From the NCBI GenBank assembly GCA_039178805.1, contig JBCDFC010000285.1:1-5738 (forward strand): a stretch of DNA of 5,738 nucleotides, given 5' to 3'. The first letter of the stretch is position 1. Every line of letters starts with the position of its first letter. The notes beneath the pieces are model-generated. The model was not told the origin of the DNA and ran no database searches. It saw only the letters and a program-made list of their open reading frames with translations. This DNA comes from Thermohalobaculum sp039178805. Lineage in GTDB: Bacteria; Pseudomonadota; Alphaproteobacteria; Rhodobacterales; Rhodobacteraceae. A program made the position numbers and the translations under genes. Below, piece by piece: positions 1 to 4,724 of the stretch.

Positions 1-241
1 GGATGAGGGATCGATAGGCGGCGATCAGGTCATCGCCCCCCTTCCCGGCCTTGTCAAAACGCTTTCAGTTGGGCCCGGAGTTCGCGTGGAGGAGGGCCAG
101 ATCCTCGCCGTCATCGAAGCCATGAAGATGGAGCACAGCATCCGGGCGCCCCGCGACGGCCTTGTGGCAGAGGTGCCGGTTGCAGCGGGCGAGCAGCTTG
201 CCGAGGGCACCGTGCTCATCGCGCTCGAACCCGAGGGCTGA
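1..241 (+). CDS. liuD: Methylcrotonyl-CoA carboxylase alpha subunit, C-terminal biotin carrier domain (5' partial)
   Basis: The window opens inside this gene; the frame runs from base 2 to the TGA at 239-241 and gives 79 residues. They form a biotinyl-lipoyl carrier domain. An APLPGLV segment leads into a VGPGVRVEEGQ strand, and the biotinylation motif EAMKMEH follows, with the acceptor lysine encoded at 125-127 (visible residue 42). The second half, RAPRDGLVAEV to AEGTVLIALEPEG, is the symmetric repeat of the fold. Biotin carrier domains of this kind end the alpha subunits of acyl-CoA carboxylases. By themselves they do not separate methylcrotonyl-, propionyl-, geranyl- and acetyl-CoA carboxylase. 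The choice of methylcrotonyl-CoA carboxylase (MccA/LiuD, cytoplasmic, ATP-dependent carboxylation of 3-methylcrotonyl-CoA in leucine breakdown) rests on the HMG-CoA lyase and LiuC-type hydratase directly downstream. Geranyl-CoA carboxylase of the Atu pathway is the main alternative. Confidence 0.88.
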   Translation, partial: DEGSIGGDQVIAPLPGLVKTLSVGPGVRVEEGQILAVIEAMKMEHSIRAPRDGLVAEVPVAAGEQLAEGTVLIALEPEG

Positions 242-245
242 GCGC

Positions 246-1118
246 ATGGCCGAGCGGATCGAGGTCGTCGAGGTCGGCCCCCGCGACGGGCTACAGAACG
301 AGGCGCGCCCGATCCCAACCGCGGACAAGATCGCGCTCGTCGACGCGCTCTCCGCCTGCGGGTTTGCGCGGATCGAGGCTGCGAGCTTCGTCAGCCCCCG
401 TGCCGTGCCGCAAATGGCGGATGGGGCCGACGTCCTCGCCGGGATCGAGCGGCGCGAAGGCACGCGCTATACCTGCCTCACGCCGAACCTGCGAGGCTAT
501 CAGGCGGCCAGGCAGGCTGCAGCCGATGAGGTCGCAGTTTTCGCCAGCGCCTCCGAAAGCTTCAGCCAGCGCAACATCAATGCGAGCATCGCGGAGAGCC
601 TCGAACGCTTTCGCCCGGTGTTCGAGGCAGCCAAGGCCGACGGTATGCCCGTACGCGGCTACGTCTCCTGCGTCGTCGTCTGCCCTTATGAGGGGCCGAT
701 CGCACCGCGCGCCGTTGCCCGCGTTGCCGAGGCGCTGGCGGAAGCGGGCGCAGGCGAGATCTCGCTTGGCGACACGGTCGGCCGCGGCACGCCGGAGACA
801 ATCGCGGCAATGCTCGACGCGGTGCTGTCGGTCCTCCCAGCCGACCGCTTAGCGGGGCATTTCCACGACACGAATGGCCGCGCGCTCGAGAGTGTGGCGG
901 TCGCGATCGAGCGGGGTGTCTGCATCTTCGATGCCTCGGCTGCCGGTCTCGGCGGTTGCCCCTTCGCACCGGGGGCTGCTGGCAATCTCGGCACGGGCAA
1001 ACTCGCCGACTGGTGCGCCCGGGAGGGGTTGGGGACGGGGTTAAAGCGCGACGCGCTCGCAGCAGCCGAAGCGTTCGCTGCGGGCCTGCGCCCCCCGGTC
1101 GAGAGCGTGGGGGGATGA
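246..1118 (+). CDS. mvaB: Hydroxymethylglutaryl-CoA lyase
   Basis: This 290-residue cytoplasmic enzyme cleaves HMG-CoA to acetyl-CoA and acetoacetate, the last step of leucine degradation (LiuE/MvaB; DRE-TIM metallolyase family). The length is close to the usual 300. The catalytic Arg13-Asp14 lie in GPRDGLQNE (residues 11-19), SFVSP and VPQMAD follow at 47-59, and CPYEG and EISLGDT at 146-177. The metal-binding His205 and His207 sit in GHFHDTNG. The family signature appears as SAAGLGGCPFA (231-241) with the catalytic Cys238, and Asn247 follows in GAAGN. After Asn247 the usual A-T-E-D acidic pair is missing and the segment reads GNLGTGKL. I chose the ATG at 246 because the family N-terminus matches there, a GAGGG ribosome site lies at 233-237, and the upstream stop is only 4 bp away. 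An open extension back to 162 would overlap liuD and has no family homology. The next gene starts 1 bp after the stop. Confidence 0.93.
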   Translation: MAERIEVVEVGPRDGLQNEARPIPTADKIALVDALSACGFARIEAASFVSPRAVPQMADGADVLAGIERREGTRYTCLTPNLRGYQAARQAAADEVAVFASASESFSQRNINASIAESLERFRPVFEAAKADGMPVRGYVSCVVVCPYEGPIAPRAVARVAEALAEAGAGEISLGDTVGRGTPETIAAMLDAVLSVLPADRLAGHFHDTNGRALESVAVAIERGVCIFDASAAGLGGCPFAPGAAGNLGTGKLADWCAREGLGTGLKRDALAAAEAFAAGLRPPVESVGG

Positions 1119-1119
1119 G

Positions 1120-1908
1120 ATGACCGAGACAGTGACGATTGAGATCGACGCTCGCGGGGTCGCAACCCTCACGCTCGACCGGCCCGAACGGCACAACGCG
1201 CTCGACGCCGCGACCATCGCAGCGCTGCATCAGGCGGCCGACACGCTCGGCAACGACCCTTCGGTGCGCGTCGTCGTGCTGACGGGCGCGGGTGAGAGCT
1301 TCTGCGCGGGCGCCGATCTCGGCTGGATGCGCGCGCAGGCCGCAGCGACGCGGGCGGAGCGGATCGCCGAGGCGCGAACGCTTGCCGATATGCTGGGTGC
1401 ACTCGACCGGCTACCGAAACCGCTCATCGCGCGCGTCAACGGACAGGCCTATGGCGGCGGTCTCGGCCTCATGGCGATCTCCGATATCGCAATCGTCCAG
1501 CGCCCAGGACGCTTTAGTTTCAGTGAGGTAAGGCTGGGCCTTACACCTGCCACTATTGGCCCGTACGTGAGTCGGCGGATGTCCGGTGTGAGGGCGCGCG
1601 AGGTGTTTTTTTCAGGGCGTGTGTTCGATGCTGATGAAGCTGTGCGGCTAGGTCTCGCGGCACGGGCGGTTGAGCCCGAGGCGTTCGAGGCCGCTGTGGA
1701 TGCGGAAGCCGCACCCTATCTGGCAGCTGCGCCAGGCGCTGTGGCGGCGTCGAAGGCGCTTCTGGCGCGCCTCGCGCCGGGGCCTGATAGCGAAACCATC
1801 GAAGCGACGATCGAAGCCCTCGCCGACCGGTGGGAGACCGCCGAGGCGGCTGAGGGGATCGCAGCCTTCTTCGAGAAACGGCGTCCTTCGTGGAGGGGTG
1901 AGCCGTGA
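1120..1908 (+). CDS. liuC: Methylglutaconyl-CoA hydratase (enoyl-CoA hydratase/isomerase family)
   Basis: This 262-residue crotonase-fold protein probably hydrates 3-methylglutaconyl-CoA to HMG-CoA, feeding the lyase encoded just upstream. Visible motifs, in order: LDRPERHNALDA (19-30), which binds CoA; FCAGADLGWM (61-70), the first oxyanion-hole loop; and ARVNGQAYGGGLGL (104-117), the second. Glu136 in FSFSEVRLGLTPA matches the conserved catalytic acid (Glu164 of rat crotonase). The position of the other crotonase glutamate (Glu144) is Gly116. From memory that is usual in bacterial LiuC-type hydratases, so I do not read it as inactivation. The C-terminal EAAEGIAAFFEKRRPSW (241-257) is typical of the family. 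The ATG at 1120 follows a G-rich ribosome site (1109-1114) and a 1-bp gap. The stop overlaps the next start by 4 bp. Codons between 1507 and 1659 are markedly richer in A/T third positions than the rest of the gene. A generic enoyl-CoA hydratase remains possible, but the neighbours favour LiuC. Confidence 0.87.
   Translation: MTETVTIEIDARGVATLTLDRPERHNALDAATIAALHQAADTLGNDPSVRVVVLTGAGESFCAGADLGWMRAQAAATRAERIAEARTLADMLGALDRLPKPLIARVNGQAYGGGLGLMAISDIAIVQRPGRFSFSEVRLGLTPATIGPYVSRRMSGVRAREVFFSGRVFDADEAVRLGLAARAVEPEAFEAAVDAEAAPYLAAAPGAVAASKALLARLAPGPDSETIEATIEALADRWETAEAAEGIAAFFEKRRPSWRGEP
1892..1898 (+). promoter_or_regulatory. Shine-Dalgarno site supporting a GTG start at 1905
   Basis: GGAGGGG lies 6 bp before the GTG at 1905. 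This supports the rare start codon even though the GTG overlaps the liuC stop (GTGA), and it suggests translational coupling between the two genes. Confidence 0.65.
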
Positions 1909-2594
1909 AAAGCATTTTGATTTCCACTTTCGTCCTCGCGCTCTCGCCACCCTTGGCGAGCGATGTCGTGGCGGGCGATCTCTGGTCCCAAGCCGAGGCG
2001 GCGTACGCGGCGGGCGACTGCGGGACGGCGGCGCCGATCTATCGCCAAATGCTGGCGGGTGGGCTTTCGCCCGCGCGGCGCATCTCCGCAGGCCAGGCGC
2101 TTTCCCTCTGCGTGGCCAGCAAGGAGGACCCGTGGGAGGCGCGCGAATTGATGGCCGAGCTCCTTCCGGTCGTGCTCCAGCATTTCGGGCCTCAGTCGTC
2201 GGGCCTTGCGCGACATCACGCGATTTGGGCTGAGGCAGAGGTTCGAGCCGAGGCGCTGAACGTGGCCTGGCGCCGGTCCGAAGCCGCAATCGGCGCAGCC
2301 CGGGCGGCGGGCAACCTCGATCCGTTCGATCATGCGGCCGAGCTTTATCGCCTCGCAGCGATCCAGTTCGCGCGCGGCGAGGCGGACAGCTTCATCACTT
2401 TTTTCGAGACGGAGCGCGGCCGCCTCGAACGCGCCGAATGGGCCAGCGCCGGCGATGACGAACTCTTCGACGAGGTCACCGCCGATCTCCCATCACCGGG
2501 CGATCCTCAAGCCTTAGCGGCCTGGGCGCGCAAAGGGCTCGAGGAGCTCGACCCACGCCCCCTCTACCTCGCCCTCGTCGACATCCCCGCCTAG
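1905..2594 (+). CDS. Exported protein of unknown function with TPR-like helices
   Basis: I do not recognise a named family for this 229-residue protein. The N-terminus has one Lys, a hydrophobic stretch (ILISTFVLALSPPLA, 4-18) and small residues before a likely signal-peptidase I site at VVA-GD (after residue 23), so a periplasmic location of about 206 mature residues is inferred. The mature part looks largely helical. LWSQAEAAYAAGDCGTAAPI (26-45) resembles the start of a tetratricopeptide repeat, and further Ala/Leu-rich helices lie around 60-72, 104-118 and 143-157. The mature chain has two cysteines, Cys39 and Cys69, which could form a disulphide in the periplasm. No catalytic motif is visible. 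The GTG start overlaps the hydratase stop by 4 bp and has a good ribosome site, so the gene appears to be the last member of the leucine-degradation operon. A link to the pathway is inferred only from position. Codon use matches its neighbours. Confidence 0.75.
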   Translation: MKSILISTFVLALSPPLASDVVAGDLWSQAEAAYAAGDCGTAAPIYRQMLAGGLSPARRISAGQALSLCVASKEDPWEARELMAELLPVVLQHFGPQSSGLARHHAIWAEAEVRAEALNVAWRRSEAAIGAARAAGNLDPFDHAAELYRLAAIQFARGEADSFITFFETERGRLERAEWASAGDDELFDEVTADLPSPGDPQALAAWARKGLEELDPRPLYLALVDIPA

Positions 2595-2647
2595 CACCCC
2601 CGAACCGCACAGCCTGAAACGGCCTTTTGGAGCGGCGCCCCAAGCCG

Positions 2648-3844
2648 CTATTCAATCGAACGCGTCGGGTTCGCCGTCTCTGCCGCAATCATCGCGCCGC
2701 TCAAAAGCGCGAGTGCGCGCGGCAATGTCTCAGGCGGGAGATAACCAAAGCCAAGTCGGAAGGTTCGGGCTTCCGCTCCGAACCACGTGCCCGATGCAAG
2801 CTGAAGGCCACGCTCTTCGTGCCCGGCCCAGAACCGTGCAACAGCGGCTTCATCGAAGCGCTCAGAGCGCAAGCGCATGCAGCAGAGAGCGCCGCCATCG
2901 GGACGGACCCATTCGATGCGGTCAGCCTCGCTTGCTCGCCAGTCTGCGACTTCCTCAATCGCGCGCGCCAACAGCGCACGCCTCGGCGCCAGCACTACCT
3001 CGCGCCGGTCGATCAGATGCGCCGCCAGCGTCTCGTCCAGCGGAGACCCGGAAATGACGATGTTCATCTTCGCGGTCATCAAGCGGTCGCGCAAAGCCGC
3101 ATCACCCGTTGTCAGCCATCCGACGCGAAGCCCCGGTGCACCGAAGGCCTTCGACACCGACGCAGCCGAGATAATCCGCGGATCGTGGTCCGCAAAACTT
3201 GGCGCCGGGGACGCATCGCCGTAGGTCGCATAACGATAGGTCTCGTCCACGAACAGCATCGCACCCGGCGCTTTGCGGGCCATGATCTCCAGCATCGCGT
3301 CAATCGTCTCAACCGATGTCGACACTCCGCTCGGGTTCTGCGGCGACGCGATGCTGACCAACTTGGTTCCCGGTGTCAGGGCGCCTTCGAAACGGGCGAG
3401 ATCGACGCGAAACCCGTCTTCAAAGCGCAGCGGCACCTCACGCACCACCACGCCTGCGCCCAGCAGAGTGTCGCGCGATGGTGGGAAGCACGGTGTGAAG
3501 AGAAGCGCCTCGTCACCGGGGCGGCACAGCTCGACCGCCAGTAGATAAAGCGCGAGCGCCGTGCCCTGCGTGGTAAGGACCGTCTCAGGCGAAACCCCGG
3601 TCAGTCCGCCGATCTCAGCGCGCAATTGGGGGCTGCCCTGCGCCGATCCATAGCCGAGACGGAGATCTCGCACGGCCTCCAACCCGACGAGATCCAGCAA
3701 TTCGCCAAAGCTAAGGTCTTGCGACGTGCTTTCAGCGAGGTTGAAGCGACGGTTCACGTCAAGAAGCGAGATGATGTCGTTTCGTGGAAACCTGCCTTGC
3801 CATGAAGGCCCGGCGGCGACGTCGGTAGTACGGGCAAGTGCCAT
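2648..3844 (-). CDS. PLP-dependent class I/II aminotransferase, substrate unknown
   Basis: This 398-residue fold-type I PLP enzyme of the aspartate aminotransferase superfamily is cytoplasmic. Visible motifs are LRLGYGSAQGSPQLRAEI (61-78), the N-terminal Y-x-x-x-x-G-x-x-x-LR element; TTQGTALALY (91-100), the phosphate-binding turn; and SPQNPSG (167-173) with Asn170, which contacts the PLP ring. FVDETYRY follows (198-205) with Asp200 and Tyr203. SVSKAFGAPGLRVGW (229-243) carries Lys232, the Schiff-base lysine, and Arg240. FRLGFG (362-367) has Arg363, the expected substrate carboxylate binder. All key residues are present, so an active transaminase or related lyase is likely, but the substrate cannot be read from the sequence. 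The start at 3844 is fixed by GGAGG 6 bp upstream; an in-frame extension to 3898 has no such site. It is divergent from an Lrp/AsnC regulator and convergent with the exported-protein gene (53-bp gap with no convincing terminator). Specific alternatives such as kynurenine- or capreomycidine-synthase-like activity cannot be excluded. Confidence 0.9.
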   Translation of the reverse strand: MALARTTDVAAGPSWQGRFPRNDIISLLDVNRRFNLAESTSQDLSFGELLDLVGLEAVRDLRLGYGSAQGSPQLRAEIGGLTGVSPETVLTTQGTALALYLLAVELCRPGDEALLFTPCFPPSRDTLLGAGVVVREVPLRFEDGFRVDLARFEGALTPGTKLVSIASPQNPSGVSTSVETIDAMLEIMARKAPGAMLFVDETYRYATYGDASPAPSFADHDPRIISAASVSKAFGAPGLRVGWLTTGDAALRDRLMTAKMNIVISGSPLDETLAAHLIDRREVVLAPRRALLARAIEEVADWRASEADRIEWVRPDGGALCCMRLRSERFDEAAVARFWAGHEERGLQLASGTWFGAEARTFRLGFGYLPPETLPRALALLSGAMIAAETANPTRSIE

Positions 3845-3850
3845 GATCGG

Positions 3851-3855
3851 CCTCC
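3851..3855 (-). promoter_or_regulatory. Shine-Dalgarno site of the aminotransferase gene
   Basis: On the minus strand GGAGG stands 6 bp before the ATG at 3844. It decides between this start and the upstream in-frame start at 3898. Confidence 0.7.
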
Positions 3856-3887
3856 GTCGTGAGTAGCTTGGGGATCTTACCGCGCCT

Positions 3888-3904
3888 TGCAAGTGCATAT
3901 TGCA
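3888..3904. promoter_or_regulatory. Candidate operator: TGCAA-N7-TTGCA dyad
   Basis: A perfect 5-bp inverted repeat, TGCAA (3888-3892) and TTGCA (3900-3904), flanks a 7-bp spacer. The half-site context ATTGCA (3899-3904) recurs as a direct copy at 3929-3934, exactly 30 bp or about three helical turns on. Lrp/AsnC proteins are known to bind degenerate dyads of about 15 bp in helically phased arrays beside their own gene. The assignment to the neighbouring regulator is inference; short repeats of this size can arise by chance. Confidence 0.4.
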
Positions 3905-3949
3905 TCAGATTCCCTTGCGCTGCGCTCCATTGCACCGCAGAAATCCCAC

Positions 3950-4384
3950 ATGGACGAAACAGACAGGAATATTCTTCGCCATCTCGCCGAGAACGGGAAG
4001 CTCACCCAAGGGCGATTGGCGGAGAAAGTGGGGCTGTCCCTCTCGTCCTGCCAGCGGCGCGTGAAGTCTCTCGAACAGGACGGAGCGATCACGGGCTACC
4101 GGGCGTTGATCTCACCCGCCCTTCTTGGCGAAGGGCTCGTGGTCTTGGTCGGCATCAATCTCGAGCGCCACGCCCGCAAGGACATCCAAGCGTTCCAGGC
4201 CGCGATCGTGCGACTATCGATGGTCAAAGAGGTGCATCATATCGCGGGCGCATACGACTACTTCCTCAAGGTCGCGGTCGAGGACGTGGCGGCCTACGAG
4301 AACTTCCACGCCGACGATCTCGCCGCGATCCCAGGTATCGCGCGCATCACGTCCTTCGTTGCCATGTCCACGTTCAAGGACTGA
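3950..4384 (+). CDS. Lrp/AsnC-family transcriptional regulator
   Basis: This 144-residue DNA-binding protein is a little shorter than E. coli Lrp (164). It opens with MDETDRNILRHLAENGKLT (1-19), the standard family N-terminus. The helix-turn-helix follows (about 18-44; LAEKVGLSLSSCQRRVKSLE) with a wing at DGAITGYRA. The C-terminal RAM/AsnC ligand-sensing domain runs from about 66 to 140 and contains the characteristic GAYDYFLKV (100-108). Family members form dimers to octamers, bind amino acids at the RAM interfaces and regulate amino-acid metabolism, usually including a divergent neighbour. That fits the aminotransferase starting 105 bp away on the other strand. I chose the ATG at 3950 because it matches the family start. 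A TTG at 3887 would add 21 residues with no homology and would run through the putative operator. No strong ribosome site precedes 3950. The ligand is unknown. Confidence 0.92.
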   Translation: MDETDRNILRHLAENGKLTQGRLAEKVGLSLSSCQRRVKSLEQDGAITGYRALISPALLGEGLVVLVGINLERHARKDIQAFQAAIVRLSMVKEVHHIAGAYDYFLKVAVEDVAAYENFHADDLAAIPGIARITSFVAMSTFKD

Positions 4385-4454
4385 AGGGTCGGCCAAGTGC
4401 GGTTCGGGAGAACGTCCACAAATCACGACCTCCGCATCTTAACTGCCGGCGCCT

Positions 4455-4608
4455 AGTGGTCTGGCTCGGACAGAACACACCCACTCAGGTCATCCCCGGG
4501 CTCGACCCACGGGTCCATGAAATTGAATGATTTCAGTTAGACACAGGGGAACTGGATTGCCGGGTTAAGCCCGGCAATGACGGACCCTATCGTTTCAGTC
4601 GGACCACT
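4455..4608. repeat. Outer imperfect inverted repeat bracketing the palindromic element
   Basis: AGTGGTCTGGCT at 4455-4466 is matched by AGTCGGACCACT at 4597-4608: 10 of 12 positions pair, and the other two would be G-U pairs in RNA. The arms lie 34 bp before and 16 bp after the 93-bp palindrome. They might be the ends of a small non-autonomous element or simply the base of a larger RNA hairpin. No target-site duplication is evident at the ends. Chance cannot be excluded at this length. Confidence 0.35.
4489..4581. repeat. 93-bp palindromic intergenic repeat with two hairpin arms
   Basis: The element starts GTCAT and ends ATGAC. Its two 29-bp arms (4489-4517 and 4553-4581) are inverted relative to each other and agree at 20 of 29 positions. 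Each arm also has internal symmetry. The right arm has a perfect 9-bp stem, ATTGCCGGG and CCCGGCAAT, around a 5-base loop (4556-4578). The left arm has the degenerate form, CCCGGG then CTCGA then CCCACGGG. The spacer holds another dyad, TGAAAT (4518-4523) and ATTTCA (4530-4535). I recall GTCATTGCCGGG-type palindromes as very common between genes in alphaproteobacteria, so this is probably one copy of a dispersed REP- or MITE-like family. It sits between convergent genes, where its hairpins could also aid transcription termination in both directions. Confidence 0.7.
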
Positions 4609-4634
4609 TGCACGTCGACGCCAGCACTCATTCG

Positions 4635-4661
4635 GAGAGCAGGAGCGATGCCGCTGCTCTC
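4635..4661. terminator. Possible hairpin terminator, weak
   Basis: GAGAGCAG (4635-4642) and CTGCTCTC (4654-4661) form a perfect 8-bp stem around an 11-base loop, 64 bp beyond the stop of the minus-strand glycosyltransferase. No T-run follows on either strand, so it is not a classical intrinsic terminator. It may only stabilise a transcript end. Confidence 0.3.
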
Positions 4662-4724
4662 TCAGCAGGGCTGTAGCACCGGATCACGCCCCAGCAAGAC
4701 GCGAGCGACGGCCGCTGCCTTTCA

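Larger units (their letters stand above)
3845..3949. promoter_or_regulatory. Divergent promoter region between aminotransferase and Lrp-family regulator
   Basis: These 105 bp separate two divergently transcribed genes and must hold at least their 5' leader sequences and probably both promoters. I cannot assign -35 and -10 boxes with confidence: a TAAGAT on the minus strand is a possible -10, but it lacks a good -35 partner at 17 bp. The region holds four TGCA tetramers (starting at 3888, 3894, 3901 and 3931), a concentration that suggests a regulator binding area. Confidence 0.6.
4385..4724. other. Non-coding region between convergent genes
   Basis: I find no supportable gene in these 340 bp. 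They contain a palindromic repeat element, an outer imperfect inverted repeat and a hairpin, listed separately. The first 70 bp after the regulator stop show no terminator with a T-run. Open frames crossing the region lack family motifs. Confidence 0.7.

Noticed and set aside
162..245. Upstream extension of the HMG-CoA lyase reading frame
   Set aside because: The extension overlaps the conserved end of the biotin carrier domain in another frame; the homology to the lyase family and a ribosome site support the ATG at 246.
577..1230. A 217-codon minus-strand frame across the HMG-CoA lyase gene
   Set aside because: Its translation is almost entirely Arg, Pro and Gly low-complexity sequence, the usual shadow of a GC-rich coding strand.
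1465..1470. Loss of a catalytic glutamate in the hydratase (Gly116 at the crotonase Glu144 position)
   Set aside because: From family knowledge, LiuC-type sequences often carry Gly in G-G-G-x-G-L here, and the second acid, Glu136, is present.
1606..1612. T7 homopolymer in liuC as a possible frameshift site
   Set aside because: The protein matches its family in the same frame on both sides (EVFFSGRVFDADEA), so no frameshift is needed or visible.
2595..2647. Terminator in the 53-bp gap between convergent genes
   Set aside because: The best stem found is only 3 bp (GCC-TGAAAC-GGC) before a short T-run, which is too weak to call.
2627..3544. A 305-codon open frame on the + strand antisense to the aminotransferase gene
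   Set aside because: It is rich in Arg, has no recognisable motif, and lies opposite a gene with a complete set of PLP-enzyme motifs. Long antisense frames are expected in high-GC DNA.
3887..3949. Alternative TTG start for the Lrp-family regulator
   Set aside because: It adds 21 residues unlike the family N-terminus, and the ATG at 3950 gives the standard M-D-x-x-D-R-x-I-L start.
3859..4530. A + strand frame of 223 codons overlapping the regulator gene
   Set aside because: It is a frame-shifted shadow of the Lrp-family gene, runs through the palindromic repeat, and shows no family motif.
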